64,000 bases of DNA. Source: Rhodocyclaceae bacterium (GTDB lineage: Bacteria; Pseudomonadota; Gammaproteobacteria; Burkholderiales; Rhodocyclaceae). Location: the NCBI GenBank assembly GCA_008933825.1, contig WBUF01000004.1, positions 43,852 to 107,851 on the forward strand, read 5' to 3'. The notes below the pieces were generated by a model. It worked only from the letters and a program-made list of their open reading frames with translations. It was not told the DNA's origin and ran no database searches. Every line of letters starts with the position of its first letter. Position 1 is the stretch's first letter. A program made the translations under genes and the position numbers. Positions 20,404-29,285 of the stretch are shown one piece after another.

Positions 20404-22257
20404 ATGAATCAGCGTTTTTCCGATCCCGCCGCCATCAACGCACCGGACTACGTGCGCCACGCCCGCCTCAAGGCCTGGGTGGCGGAAGTGGCCGCCATGA
20501 CCCGGCCGGACCGCATCGTCTGGGCGGACGGCACGCAGGAGGAATACGACCGCCTGTGCGGCGAGATGGTCGCGTCGGGCAGCCTGATCAAGCTCAATCC
20601 GGAGAAGCGCCCCAACTCCTACCTGGCCTGGTCCGACCCCTCGGACGTGGCCCGCGTCGAGGACCGCACTTTCATCTGTTCGCAGCACAAGGACGATGCC
20701 GGCCCCAACAACAACTGGGAAGACCCGGCGAAGATGAAGGCCACCCTGACGGGACTCTTCAACGGCTGCATGCGCGGCCGCACGATGTACGTCATCCCCT
20801 TCAGCATGGGTCCGCTCGGCTCCCCCATCGCCCACATCGGCGTGGAAATCTCCGATTCGCCCTACGTCGTCGCCAACATGCGCATCATGACGCGCATGGG
20901 CCGCGCGGTGTATGACGTGCTGGGCGAAGACGGCGAATTCGTGCCCTGCCTGCACTCGGTCGGCCATCCCATCGCTCCCGGCCAGCAGGACGTGCGCTGG
21001 CCTTGCAACAAGGACACCAAGTACATCGTGCACTTCCCCGAGACGCGCGAGATCTGGTCCTACGGCTCCGGCTACGGCGGCAACGCCCTGCTCGGCAAGA
21101 AGTGCTTCGCCCTGCGCATCGCCTCGACCATGGCGCGCGACCAGGGCTGGCTCGCCGAGCACATGCTGATCCTCGGCGTCGAGTCGCCCGAGGGCGAGAA
21201 GAGCTACGTCGCCGCGGCCTTTCCCAGCGCCTGCGGCAAGACCAACTTCGCCATGCTGATCCCGCCGAAGACCTTCGGCGGCTGGAAGGTCACCACGGTC
21301 GGCGACGACATCGCCTGGATCAAACCGGGCCCTGACGGCCGCCTCTACGCCATCAACCCGGAAGCAGGCTACTTCGGCGTCGCCCCCGGCACCTCGGAAA
21401 AGTCCAACTTCAACGCCATGGCGACGCTCCACGCCAACATCATCTACACCAACGTCGCGCTTACGCCTGACGGCGACGTCTGGTGGGAAGGCATGAGCAA
21501 GCAGCCGCCCGAGAAGCTCACCGACTGGACCGGCAAGGAATGGACGCCGGAGATTGGCAAAAGCAGCGGCCGCCCGGCGGCGCATCCCAACGCCCGCTTC
21601 ACCGCCCCCGCCAGCCAGTGCCCCTCGCTCGACGACAAGTGGGAAGACCCGGCCGGCGTGCCCATCTCCGCCTTCATCTTCGGCGGCCGCCGCTCCACCA
21701 CCGTGCCCCTGGTGTTCGAGGCCTTCAACTGGAACTACGGCGTCTACATGGCCGCCACCCTGGGCTCGGAGACCACCGCCGCCGCCGCCGGCAAGATCGG
21801 CCAGGTGCGCCGCGACCCCTTCGCCATGCTGCCCTTCTGCGGCTACCACATGGGCGACTACTTCAACCATTGGCTGCGCATGGGCCACGTCGTCGACAAC
21901 CCGCCGCGCATCTTCACGGTGAACTGGTTCCGCCAGGACGAGAAGGGCAACTTCATGTGGCCCGGCTTCGGCGAGAACATGCGCGTCCTGAAATGGATCG
22001 TGGACCGCGTCAAGGGCCGCGTCGGCGCCCAGCAGACCCCGCTCGGCTGGATGCCGCGCTTCGAGGACCTCGACTGGAGCGGGATGGGTGACATCAGCAA
22101 GGCGCAGTTCCAGGAACTTACCCGCGTCGATACGCAAATGTGGCAGGAAGAGCTCGACCTTCATGGCGAGCTCTTCGACAAGCTCAAGGAACGCCTGCCG
22201 AAGCAACTGGTGCTCAAGCGCGAATTGTTTCGCATGCGCTTCGGCGCCCTGGAGTGA
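20404..22257 (+). CDS. pckG: Phosphoenolpyruvate carboxykinase (GTP)
   Basis: The 617-residue product has normal length for the GTP-dependent family and carries the P-loop-like motif [13 protein letters not shown] and the hypervariable-loop region [17 protein letters not shown]. It converts oxaloacetate and GTP to phosphoenolpyruvate, CO2 and GDP, the first gluconeogenic step, in the cytoplasm. It starts at ATG 20404. Paired divergently with maeB it forms a control point between the TCA cycle and C3 metabolism. It ends two bases before an AAAGTCAG octamer (22258-22265) and is followed by a good terminator. Confidence 0.96.
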   Translation: MNQRFSDPAAINAPDYVRHARLKAWVAEVAAMTRPDRIVWADGTQEEYDRLCGEMVASGSLIKLNPEKRPNSYLAWSDPSDVARVEDRTFICSQHKDDAGPNNNWEDPAKMKATLTGLFNGCMRGRTMYVIPFSMGPLGSPIAHIGVEISDSPYVVANMRIMTRMGRAVYDVLGEDGEFVPCLHSVGHPIAPGQQDVRWPCNKDTKYIVHFPETREIWSYGSGYGGNALLGKKCFALRIASTMARDQGWLAEHMLILGVESPEGEKSYVAAAFPSACGKTNFAMLIPPKTFGGWKVTTVGDDIAWIKPGPDGRLYAINPEAGYFGVAPGTSEKSNFNAMATLHANIIYTNVALTPDGDVWWEGMSKQPPEKLTDWTGKEWTPEIGKSSGRPAAHPNARFTAPASQCPSLDDKWEDPAGVPISAFIFGGRRSTTVPLVFEAFNWNYGVYMAATLGSETTAAAAGKIGQVRRDPFAMLPFCGYHMGDYFNHWLRMGHVVDNPPRIFTVNWFRQDEKGNFMWPGFGENMRVLKWIVDRVKGRVGAQQTPLGWMPRFEDLDWSGMGDISKAQFQELTRVDTQMWQEELDLHGELFDKLKERLPKQLVLKRELFRMRFGALE

Positions 22258-22276
22258 CTGACTTTTCCGCGGCAGA

Positions 22277-22302
22277 AAAGGGCGCCTGCGGGCGCCCTTT
22301 TT
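22277..22302 (+). terminator. Rho-independent terminator of pckG
   Basis: The stem AAAGGGCGCC / GGCGCCCTTT with loop TGCG is followed by TT on the plus strand, about 20 bases after the pckG stop. Confidence 0.85.
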
Positions 22303-22305
22303 AGC

Positions 22306-23229
22306 ATGAACGACATCGCTCCCTTCCACGTCATGGAACTGCTCACGCGCGCGGCAGCTTGAAGCCTTGGGCCGCGACATCGTGCATATGGAAGCAGACG
22401 AGCCGGATTTCCCGACGCCGCAGCCGGTCATCGAGGCGGCCGGCGCCCTCATCCGCGAAGGCCGGGTCTGCTACACGCCTGCGCTCGGCATTCCGCCGCT
22501 GCGCGAGGCGATCGCACGGTTCTATCGCGAACGCTACAGGATCGACGTTTCACCCGAGCGCATCGCCGTCACGTCGGGATTCTCGGGCGCCCTGCTGCTG
22601 ACCCTTGGCGTGCTTGCTCGATCCGGGCGACGAACTGCTGCTGCCCGATCCGGGCTACCCCTGCAATCGCCATTTCGTGCGCACCCTTGCCGGGGTGCCG
22701 CGTCCGACCTTCGTCGGGCCGGAAAGCGACTACCAGCCGACGCCGCAACAGGTCGCCGAAGCATGGAAGACGCGCACGAAGGGACTGCTCGTCGCCTCCC
22801 CCGCCAACCCGACCGGCACCGTACTCCCGGCCGAACGAATGGCAGCGCTGGCGGGCTGCGTTGCCGAACGCGGCGGCGCGTTGCTGGTCGACAAGATCTA
22901 CCACGGCCTCACCTACGCATGTCAGGCAGAAACGGCCCTGGCGCTGTCGGAATAAGTGTTCGTCATCAACAGCTTTTCGAAATACTTCGGCATGACCGGC
23001 TGGCTGGTGGTGCCGCAGCGCTTCGTGCGCGCCATCGAAAAGCTGGCGCAAAACCTGTTCATTTTCCCGTCGACCCCGGCCCAGCATGCCGCGCTGGCCG
23101 CTTTCGGACCGGAGACGATCAGCCTCCTCGAGGCACGACGCGCCACGACGGCATGTGCGCTTCGCCTACACGGTAGCGCAAGATAAACTGGAAGAAGGCG
23201 TGGCGCGCCTGGCGCGCCGCCTGCGCTGA
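22306..23229 (+). pseudogene. Decayed class I/II aminotransferase
   Basis: Pieces of a PLP aminotransferase occur in order: VHMEADEPDFPTPQPVIEAA, SPANPTGTVLPAERMAAL, and the PLP-lysine motif NSFSKYFGMTGW. The gene is broken in at least four places. A one-base loss near 22352 shifts the frame after RA. Another frameshift lies near 22610. A nonsense TAA is at 22953-22955. An internal deletion near 23140-23158 joins LEARRAT to the family C terminus RFAYTVAQDKLEEGVARL. About a quarter of the protein is missing, so no function is expected. It starts three bases after the pckG terminator and ends seven bases before the end of the convergent transglycosylase gene. Confidence 0.88.
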
Positions 23230-23236
23230 AGACAAC

Positions 23237-23917
23237 TCAGACGCTGCTCTGGCGACCCCGACGGACGGCCGATTCAATGCGCTGCTTTTCCGCGAGTACC
23301 TTGGCGGCATACAGGCCGGCTTCGTCGCTGGCGGCACCTGCATACATCTGCAGGCCTTCTTCGAGCGAGCCGCAGCGGCGAATGTACTCCTCCAGGATCA
23401 TCGCGCCGACGTGGATATTCGCAGCGGGGTCGAGCAAGCTGTCGCCCGATATCTTGCCCAGCTTGTCCTGATGATAACGCGGAATGATCTGCATCAGTCC
23501 CTGCGCACCCATAGGGCTCTCGGCAATCGGATTGAACCCCGATTCTATCGCCATGACCGCGATGATCAGCATGGGGTCTACGCCGGCGCGCAACCCGGCC
23601 GACCGTGCGGTCGTCACGAGCGGTTCGATGGCGGTCGCGGCCACCCGGTACTTGCGGGCAAGATATTCGACGACGCCACGCATCTCGCCGCTCGGTACGA
23701 TTCGCTCGCTCGCGTCGACAGCCGTTTGCTGACCGCGGTGCTCGACGACCATGTCGCCGATGCCCTGCAGACCCTGCTCATGGCTTTCCGCCGCGCCAAT
23801 GTGCGCAAACAGGAACACGGTCACGATGATCCCGGTCACCAGCAAGCCGCCATGGGCAAAGTGCATCAGGAACGATGCGGTCTCCTTGGCGAACTTCCTC
23901 ACTTCAATGCCACGCAT
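23237..23917 (-). CDS. Membrane-anchored lytic transglycosylase (SLT domain)
   Basis: The product is 226 residues from ATG 23917, which has GGAG seven bases upstream. A membrane segment lies near residues 20-40 (GGLLVTGIIVTVFLFAHIG). A goose-lysozyme-like SLT domain follows, with catalytic Glu in AIESGFNPIAESPMGAQGLM and MQIIPRY. Such enzymes cleave peptidoglycan with formation of 1,6-anhydroMurNAc in the periplasm. Nearby ampD (25359) acts on the same class of fragments after uptake. Transcription may start at the strong promoter 24134-24162, giving an unusually long leader of about 210 bases. Confidence 0.88.
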   Translation of the reverse strand: MRGIEVRKFAKETASFLMHFAHGGLLVTGIIVTVFLFAHIGAAESHEQGLQGIGDMVVEHRGQQTAVDASERIVPSGEMRGVVEYLARKYRVAATAIEPLVTTARSAGLRAGVDPMLIIAVMAIESGFNPIAESPMGAQGLMQIIPRYHQDKLGKISGDSLLDPAANIHVGAMILEEYIRRCGSLEEGLQMYAGAASDEAGLYAAKVLAEKQRIESAVRRGRQSSV

Positions 23918-24133
23918 GCCCATTCTCCTTCTTTCCTGCCTTCCGGCCGTATCTTGCGAACGCACGTGACGCGGCGTCATGAATGAATTCGACAAGGGGG
24001 ATTCACGAGGCGAAGCCGCTTGAAGATCAGGGGATGCGGTTCACCGAAAGGCCGACCGGTCTGCTAGACGTATGCTCGGAGAGCCACGTTTCAAGTTGAC
24101 GTTCCTACGCAATTCATGCAATGCAATATCGCG

Positions 24134-24162
24134 ATTATATTGAATTAATTGAAATTTGTCAA
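24134..24162 (-). promoter_or_regulatory. Perfect-consensus sigma-70 promoter
   Basis: On the minus strand TTGACA (24157-24162), a 17-base spacer and TATAAT (24134-24139) match the sigma-70 consensus exactly, inside an AT-rich patch. Transcription would begin near 24127 towards the lytic transglycosylase gene, whose start is 210 bases away. Confidence 0.75.
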
Positions 24163-24259
24163 AATATTTGTGCGCCGCACATACCGTCGCGGATATTCGG
24201 TATGACCAGGAAGGGAAATGGACCGCGGATGGGCAGCTAGGCCACCTGAAGCGACCAAG

Positions 24260-24275
24260 CCGCCCATCCGGGCGG
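24260..24275 (-). terminator. Possible terminator after the histone-like gene
   Basis: A six-base stem CCGCCC / GGGCGG with loop ATCC lies 11 bases past the stop codon of the Lys/Ala-rich gene. The following minus-strand bases (CTTGGTCGCTT) are only mildly T-rich. Confidence 0.4.
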
Positions 24276-24286
24276 TCCGCACGGGC

Positions 24287-24769
24287 TCAGGAAGGACGCG
24301 AGCCGGTCGGGAATGGCCAGGCGGCCGCCGGGTTGAGCGACGACTTCAGGCCGGGAGCTGCTGCGGTAGACGGTGCGGCAGCGGGCGCGGGTGCTGGCTT
24401 TGCAGCCGGCTTGGCAGCTTTCTTTGCTGCGGGCTTTTTGGCAGCTTTCTTTTTTGCCGCAGGCTTTTTCTTAGCCGCTTTTTTTGCAGCCGGCTTCTTT
24501 TTCGCCGCTTTTTTCTTTGCCGCAGGCTTCTTCTTCGCCGCAGCTTTCTTCTTTGCGGCCGGCTTCTTCTTCGCAGCGGGCTTCTTCTTGGCGGCCGGCT
24601 TCTTGGCGGCAGCCTTCTTCACCGCCGGCTTCTTGGCGGCAGCCTTCTTGGCGGCCGGCTTCTTGGCGGCAGCCTTCTTGGCGGCCGGCTTCTTGGCGGC
24701 AGCCTTCTTCACCGCCGGCTTTTTGGCAGCCGGCTTCTTCTTGGCAGCGGGTTTCTTAGCAGTAGCCAT
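24287..24769 (-). CDS. Lys/Ala/Pro-rich histone H1-like protein (AlgP/HC-type repeats)
   Basis: The 160-residue product is made, over residues 1-125, of tandem AAKK, PAAKK and AVKKAAAKK units, like the C-terminal tails of AlgP and bacterial histone H1-like proteins. It should bind DNA by charge in the cytoplasm; AlgP affects alginate gene expression in Pseudomonas. The last 35 residues (rich in Pro and Ala) are not repeated. The start ATG has GGAGG six bases upstream. The DNA itself is repetitive (TTCTTGGCGGCAGCC units), so copy number may vary between strains and assembly errors are possible. Repeat composition makes family assignment loose. Confidence 0.75.
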   Translation of the reverse strand: MATAKKPAAKKKPAAKKPAVKKAAAKKPAAKKAAAKKPAAKKAAAKKPAVKKAAAKKPAAKKKPAAKKKPAAKKKAAAKKKPAAKKKAAKKKPAAKKAAKKKPAAKKKAAKKPAAKKAAKPAAKPAPAPAAAPSTAAAPGLKSSLNPAAAWPFPTGSRPS

Positions 24770-25320
24770 TTCAAACCTCCTATATCAGATAACAGAAAAA
24801 AACACCATCGACTACAGTCCGTCCGTACGAGCCCGGACCATCCAACGGCACGGCATCGCCGCCCCGATTGAATTCAGTATGCCCACCATCCCCCGGCCGC
24901 GCGCGGTCGCTTGCAGCCCTCTGCGAGCGCGTCGCGCCGGCTGCGATCCGTTTCGGGTAGTTTGGCTGCCGGCAGCATGACCGCTGCGGCTGGAGAAGGG
25001 AAAGGAAGAAGGAAGGGCGGAAAGGAAAAGCGGCAGCGGGTCACCGGAGGGAGGTCGCGGCCTGTGGCCGACGCGTTTCGCAATCTGCATCAAGCGGTCT
25101 CCGTACGCTTCGTGCTGCCTGGTTCGTTGGACTGCCCCGTTTCCTGTCGCATCCTGGTTTGCGCTGCCTGTTTCGCCCTGTCGTCCGGGCGCTCACCCAG
25201 GCTGCTGCAAAACCACTACATCTAGTGCCTTGGTAAAGATTTCGACCTAATTCTAGTAGCTTGACTTTTTGGATGCAAGTGTTTTTTGTATTTTTTGTCC
25301 GGCTCGCAAAAGCATGTCGC
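24770..25320. other. Intergenic region, no gene supported
   Basis: About 550 bases between ampD and the histone-like gene. Short open frames exist on both strands but none has a family match, good ribosome site or codon use like the neighbours. An AT-rich stretch at about 25225-25300 may hold a promoter, but I find no convincing -35/-10 pair. The promoter of the histone-like gene must also lie here. Confidence 0.5.
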
Positions 25321-25347
25321 AAAAAAAACGGCGCAAGACGGTCGCGC
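25321..25347 (-). terminator. Rho-independent terminator of ampD
   Basis: On the minus strand, 11 bases after the ampD stop, the stem GCGCGA / TTGCGC (loop CCGTC) is followed by CG and eight T. Confidence 0.8.
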
Positions 25348-25358
25348 GCTGTGCACGG

Positions 25359-25922
25359 TCAGGCGGATTCTTCCGGAGCCTCGCTTGCCAGCAGTCGATG
25401 CAGATGTGCCCAGTTGAAATGCGGGCCGGGATCGGTCTTGCGGCCGGGAGCGATATCGGAATGGCCGGCAATGTCGGCAATCGGATAGCGCCGTCGCAGC
25501 AGTGCGATGAGCTTTGCCAATACCGCGTACTGAACCGGCTCGAAGGGCATGTCATCGTTCCCCTCCAGTTCGACACCGATCGAGAAATCGTTGCATCGGC
25601 TGACGCCGCGCCATGTCGAGTTGCCAGCATGCCATGCGCGCAATTCGCAGGGCACGAACTGCATGAGCTCGCCGCTGCGGCGGATCAGGAAATGGGCGGA
25701 AACGCGCAGAGACCGGATCTCGCGGTAATAGGGATGGACAGCCGGATCCAGCATGTTGGTAAACAGCCGCGGAATACCGTCGCCGCCGAACTCGCCGGGC
25801 GGCAGCGAGATCGCATGGACGACGACCAGCCGAGCAGTCTGTCCGGCGGGCCGTTCGTCACAGTTGGGCGAAGGGATGCATCTTGCGCCCTCCAGCCAGC
25901 CTGCGGCATCGAGCCCGCTCAT
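25359..25922 (-). CDS. ampD: 1,6-anhydro-N-acetylmuramyl-L-alanine amidase AmpD
   Basis: The 187-residue product matches AmpD: zinc-ligand His in VVVHAISLPP, the substrate motif ELRAWHAGNSTWRG, and the C-terminal GHSDIAPGRKTDPGPHF with His and Asp ligands. It splits the stem peptide from anhydro-MurNAc in peptidoglycan recycling in the cytoplasm, and in many species loss of AmpD derepresses AmpC beta-lactamase. Its ATG overlaps the pilR stop (ATGA). It is the last gene of a minus-strand run from the PP0621-type gene through pilS and pilR, and a terminator follows. Confidence 0.95.
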   Translation of the reverse strand: MSGLDAAGWLEGARCIPSPNCDERPAGQTARLVVVHAISLPPGEFGGDGIPRLFTNMLDPAVHPYYREIRSLRVSAHFLIRRSGELMQFVPCELRAWHAGNSTWRGVSRCNDFSIGVELEGNDDMPFEPVQYAVLAKLIALLRRRYPIADIAGHSDIAPGRKTDPGPHFNWAHLHRLLASEAPEESA

Positions 25923-27250
25923 TCATTCAGCCCGAGCCGCTCCATGCGGTAGCGCAGCGAGCGGAAGGTAACGCCAAGCAGTCTGGCGGCTGCGGTCCGA
26001 TTGAAGCGCGTCTTCTGCAAGGCATCCAGGATGGCCTGCTTCTCGACCCGGTCGAGATAGTCCTGCAGCGAGGCTTCGCATTTGCCCTCGACCGTCGGCA
26101 TGGCCTCGCCGGCTTCGTCAGGCGGCGCCAGGTGCAGGTCCTCCGCAACCACCTCGCTGCCGCCGATGAGGGCCAGGGTCCGTTCCAGGACGTTCTCCAG
26201 TTCGCGCACATTGCCGGGAAACGGATATTCGCCAAGCGCCTTGAGCGCAGACCGGGTCAGGCGCGGCGCCGTCATGCCGGCCTCGCGCGCCAGCCGCGAC
26301 AGGATATGCTCGGCAAGCAGGGGAATGTCCTCGCGGCACTCGCGCAGGGACGGCATTCTCAGTTCGATCACGTCCAGCCGATAAAAAAGATCCTGGCGAA
26401 ACTGGCCGGCCGCCACGCGTTCCTTGAGATTCTGGTGCGTGGCGCTGATGATGCGTACATCCACCGCATCCTCGGCGGGAGCGCCGACCTTGCGCACCCG
26501 CTTTTCCTGGATGGCGCGCAACAGCTTGACCTGCATGGCCAGCGGCAGATCGGCCACCTCGTCGAGGAACAAGGTGCCGCCATGCGCAGCCTGGAAGAAA
26601 CCATCGCGGTCCGTGTCGGCGCCGGTGAAAGCCCCCTTGCGGTAGCCGAAGAATTCGCTTTCCATCAGGTTTTCCGGAATGGCGCCGCAATTGACCGCAA
26701 CAAAGGGCTGCTCCCGCCGCGCGCCCAGTTCATGGATGAGGCGCGCTGCCAGCTCCTTGCCGCTGCCCGATTCGCCGCTGATGTAAACGGGCGCCTGGCT
26801 GCGCGCCACCTTCTCGATCATGGCGCGCGCCTGGCCAATGGCCTGCGATTCGCCGAGCAGGCGGCGACCCGGCGATCCGGCTCTCGACGCATCCCGGCTG
26901 GGCAGCTTGAGCACCGACCTGACGAGCGCCCGCAACTGCTCGAGGGAAACGGGCTTGGGCACATAGTCGAAGGCGCCCGCCTTCAGGGCCGATACCGCAT
27001 TTTCCATGCTGCCGTGGGCGGTGATCACCGCCACCGGCAAGTCGCGGCACGCCTCGCCGATGAAGCGCACCAGTTCCAGTCCGTCGCCATCCGGCAGGCG
27101 CATGTCGGTCAGGCAGAGCTGATAGGTGTTCTCGGAGAGCAGCCGGCGCGCCTGCGCCACGTTCTCGGCGCAATCGGCATCCAGCCCCATGCGCATCAGC
27201 GTCATGTCCAGCAACTCGCGGATGTCGTCCTCGTCGTCGACGACGAGCAC
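25919..27250 (-). CDS. pilR: Sigma-54-dependent response regulator PilR
   Basis: The 443-residue product has a receiver domain (VLVVDDEDD at the start, phospho-acceptor in LCLTDMRLPDGDG), an AAA+ sigma-54 activator domain (Walker A GESGSGKE, GAFTGA, Walker B GGTLFLDEV), and a Fis-type helix-turn-helix (NRTAAARLLGVTFRSLRYRM). PilR activates pilin genes with RpoN. No ATG is available before the receiver domain, so GTG 27250, five bases after the pilS stop, is the likely start. Partner kinase PilS lies directly upstream. Confidence 0.94.
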   Translation of the reverse strand: MLVVDDEDDIRELLDMTLMRMGLDADCAENVAQARRLLSENTYQLCLTDMRLPDGDGLELVRFIGEACRDLPVAVITAHGSMENAVSALKAGAFDYVPKPVSLEQLRALVRSVLKLPSRDASRAGSPGRRLLGESQAIGQARAMIEKVARSQAPVYISGESGSGKELAARLIHELGARREQPFVAVNCGAIPENLMESEFFGYRKGAFTGADTDRDGFFQAAHGGTLFLDEVADLPLAMQVKLLRAIQEKRVRKVGAPAEDAVDVRIISATHQNLKERVAAGQFRQDLFYRLDVIELRMPSLRECREDIPLLAEHILSRLAREAGMTAPRLTRSALKALGEYPFPGNVRELENVLERTLALIGGSEVVAEDLHLAPPDEAGEAMPTVEGKCEASLQDYLDRVEKQAILDALQKTRFNRTAAARLLGVTFRSLRYRMERLGLNE

Positions 27251-27255
27251 CCGCC

Positions 27256-28881
27256 CTAGTCCTGGCCGTTCCCTTCGTTCCTGTCTTCCCGCCACTGCTG
27301 GCTTCTCCCGACAATCCGAAAATGCGCCCCCGGCTCGTTGCCTACCCATTCGAGCGATGCGTCGTTCGCTTCGCACAGTTCCCGCGCAATATACAACCCC
27401 AGCCCGGTCCCCTTGCTGTGGGTCGTGAAGAACGGCTCGAAGATGTTGCCGCAGGCCTCCTCGTCCACGCCGGCGCCATCGTCGATGACATGCAATTCGA
27501 CGCGTCCCGAGGGTATCGATTCGCGCACCTCGATCCTCACGGCGCCCGGCATGCGGCTGCAATAGCGTAACGCATTCGACAAAAGATTCCAGAGCACCTG
27601 GTTCAGGTGGGTGCGGTCGAAGAACAGCGTAGCATCGGCATCGGCCCGCTGCGCAAACACGCTGCGGTCGGTTTCCTCGCGCATGGCCAGCTCGTCCAGA
27701 AAACTTTCCAGGAAGCCGTCCAGCCGGATCGGCTCCTGCGCCATCCGGTCGCGGCGCCCAAGCTCCAGCACATCCCGCACGAGGCGCTCGAGCCGCTGGG
27801 CATTGTCGTTGATGATGCGCGACAGACGCGCCTGCCCCTCCGTCCGCTTCTCTTCCCGCAGCAGTTCGGCAGCATGGCTGATGGCAGAGAGCGGGTTGCG
27901 GATCTCGTGGGCGATGTTCGCCGTCAGGCGCCCCAGCGCCGCCAGCTTGATCTGCTGCGCCTGCTGCTGGATGCGGCCCATGTCTTCGAGGTAAATCAGC
28001 ACGTCCCCGCTTTCGCCGGCATGGACGAAACGCACCCGCAGCAGCGTTCCGCTGCCGGCAACGCGCAGGGAAGCCAGCTGTTGTTCCCGCGCCCCCTTGC
28101 GATAGTCGCGGTACAGACTGGCCAGGGCAACCGAAAACGAGGCCAGGTCGGGCCGGGCCGGCGCCCGAACCCCAAGCAGCATTTCGGCCTGCGGATTCCA
28201 TTGCCGGACCGCCTCGTCGGGCGCCACCACCATCATGCCGTCCTGCATGTCGCGGATCACCCGCTCGCTGACGGACAACTGGTTGGCAAGGTCGATACCG
28301 CGCTGTCGTGCCAGCGCCTCGTTGGCAATGACCCGCCTGGCCAACAGGCGGGCCGAAACCGCCGTGGCGAAGAAGCCGATGCACAGGATGCCGGCCTGCA
28401 CGAAATCGGCCAGATCAGCTCCGAAGTTGAGAAAGCGCCAGGTCTGCTCGAACAATACGGCCACCGTGGCCGAGGCGGCATAGAACAGTGCCAGGCGCCC
28501 CTGCCCGACGAGGCCGGCGGCAGCCAGCACCACCAGCAGCATGACGGCCAGCCCGCTTTTTTCTCCGCCGCTGGCATACATCATCAGGGTGATGGCCAGG
28601 ATGTCGACGGCGACCTGAAGCGTCAGCAATCGATTGAACGCGATGCGCAACCGCTTCAGGGCACCATAGAAAAAGATCGCCACCAGCCAGTAGGCCAGGC
28701 TGATCCACACGAAAAGCGTCAGGCTTTGCGAACCCAGGCCGCTCGTTCTCGGATAGAACGCCACCGCGAGCAGGAACACACTCGCCACCACCAGGCGATA
28801 GATGTTGAAATAGTGAAGCGAAGTCCAGACCGAAACCGGGCGTCCGGCCGTGTAGGGGTATTCCGTCCTCGGTCCGCTCAT
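27256..28881 (-). CDS. pilS: Sensor histidine kinase PilS
   Basis: The 541-residue product has about six hydrophobic segments in residues 25-190, a PAS-like region, and a HisKA/HATPase module with IAHEIRNPLSAISHAAELL (phospho-His), the N box NQVLWNLLSNALRY and the G box GTGLGLYIAREL. PilS senses pilin level in the membrane and phosphorylates PilR. The ATG at 28881 overlaps the stop of the upstream PP0621-type gene. The order PP0621-pilS-pilR-ampD behind ispB and tRNA-Pro is common in related betaproteobacteria as far as I know. No other pilus gene is in the window. Confidence 0.94.
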   Translation of the reverse strand: MSGPRTEYPYTAGRPVSVWTSLHYFNIYRLVVASVFLLAVAFYPRTSGLGSQSLTLFVWISLAYWLVAIFFYGALKRLRIAFNRLLTLQVAVDILAITLMMYASGGEKSGLAVMLLVVLAAAGLVGQGRLALFYAASATVAVLFEQTWRFLNFGADLADFVQAGILCIGFFATAVSARLLARRVIANEALARQRGIDLANQLSVSERVIRDMQDGMMVVAPDEAVRQWNPQAEMLLGVRAPARPDLASFSVALASLYRDYRKGAREQQLASLRVAGSGTLLRVRFVHAGESGDVLIYLEDMGRIQQQAQQIKLAALGRLTANIAHEIRNPLSAISHAAELLREEKRTEGQARLSRIINDNAQRLERLVRDVLELGRRDRMAQEPIRLDGFLESFLDELAMREETDRSVFAQRADADATLFFDRTHLNQVLWNLLSNALRYCSRMPGAVRIEVRESIPSGRVELHVIDDGAGVDEEACGNIFEPFFTTHSKGTGLGLYIARELCEANDASLEWVGNEPGAHFRIVGRSQQWREDRNEGNGQD

Positions 28882-29099
28882 GGCGCTCCGAGGCGGCAGT
28901 GCTCTTCGCTGCAATAGAGACGGCCGTCGGACTGGACGGCTTCGCTCTCCGGAAGATGCACGCCGCAGCGGGCGCAGGTCACCATGCGTTCGGACACCTG
29001 CGACGGCGGGCGATTTTCGCTGCGAGGAAGACGCCGGAAACCCTTGTAGGCGAGATAGGCCAGCAGGCCGAGAAAGAGCAGCAGGATCAGTTTGCCCAC
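28878..29099 (-). CDS. PP0621 family small membrane protein
   Basis: The product is 73 residues. A hydrophobic N terminus (KLILLLFLGLLAYLAYKGFRR) is followed by a short zinc-finger-like C-terminal part with CARCGVHLPESEA and YCSEEHC. This is the layout of the PP0621 family found upstream of pilS. GTG 29099 is chosen because GGAG lies six bases upstream; GTG 29114 is an alternative. Its stop overlaps the pilS start, so the two are coupled. Function is unknown. Confidence 0.82.
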   Translation of the reverse strand: MGKLILLLFLGLLAYLAYKGFRRLPRSENRPPSQVSERMVTCARCGVHLPESEAVQSDGRLYCSEEHCRLGAP

Positions 29100-29143
29100 A
29101 CCCGGCTCCGGCACCGCCCCGTCGGGACGGGCAATGTTATGGT

Positions 29144-29220
29144 TGGTCGGGGTGAGAGGATTTGAACCTCCGACTCCTGCGTCCCGAACGCAGTACTCTA
29201 CCAGGCTGAGCTACACCCCG
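29144..29220 (-). tRNA. tRNA-Pro (anticodon CGG)
   Basis: A complete 77-base cloverleaf on the minus strand. Acceptor arm CGGGGTG pairs with CACCCCG, followed by discriminator A and an encoded CCA (29144-29146). The anticodon stem CTGCG/CGCAG encloses the loop TTCGGGA, giving anticodon CGG. The T arm contains GGTTCAAATCC. It lies between ispB and the PP0621-type gene. Confidence 0.97.
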
Positions 29221-29285
29221 ACGTTGTGGGAGCGCCGGACAAGCGCCCGCGAAAACAGGAACGCAGCCACGGCCGCGCCCTCGAA

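Larger units (their letters stand above)
23918..24286. other. Intergenic region with AT-rich patch and long leader
   Basis: No protein gene is supported here. The part near 24110-24170 is strikingly AT-rich for this genome and holds a perfect sigma-70 promoter on the minus strand. The 210 bases between that promoter and the transglycosylase start could be an untranslated leader or encode a small RNA; a short inverted repeat (TGACGC/GCGTCA) lies near 23967-23979. Confidence 0.5.

Noticed and set aside
24287..24769. Repetitive DNA considered as a CRISPR array or minisatellite.
   Set aside because: The repeats have no unique spacers and are read through by one frame giving Lys/Ala units with a good ribosome site, so they are coding.
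24911..25225. A 104-codon plus-strand frame in the ampD to histone-like gene gap.
   Set aside because: No family match, no ribosome site, low-complexity start and codon use unlike neighbours.
25261..25300. TTGACT followed by T-rich DNA as a plus-strand promoter.
   Set aside because: No acceptable -10 at 16-18 bases, and no plus-strand gene follows. The A/T-rich run is explained in part by the ampD terminator.
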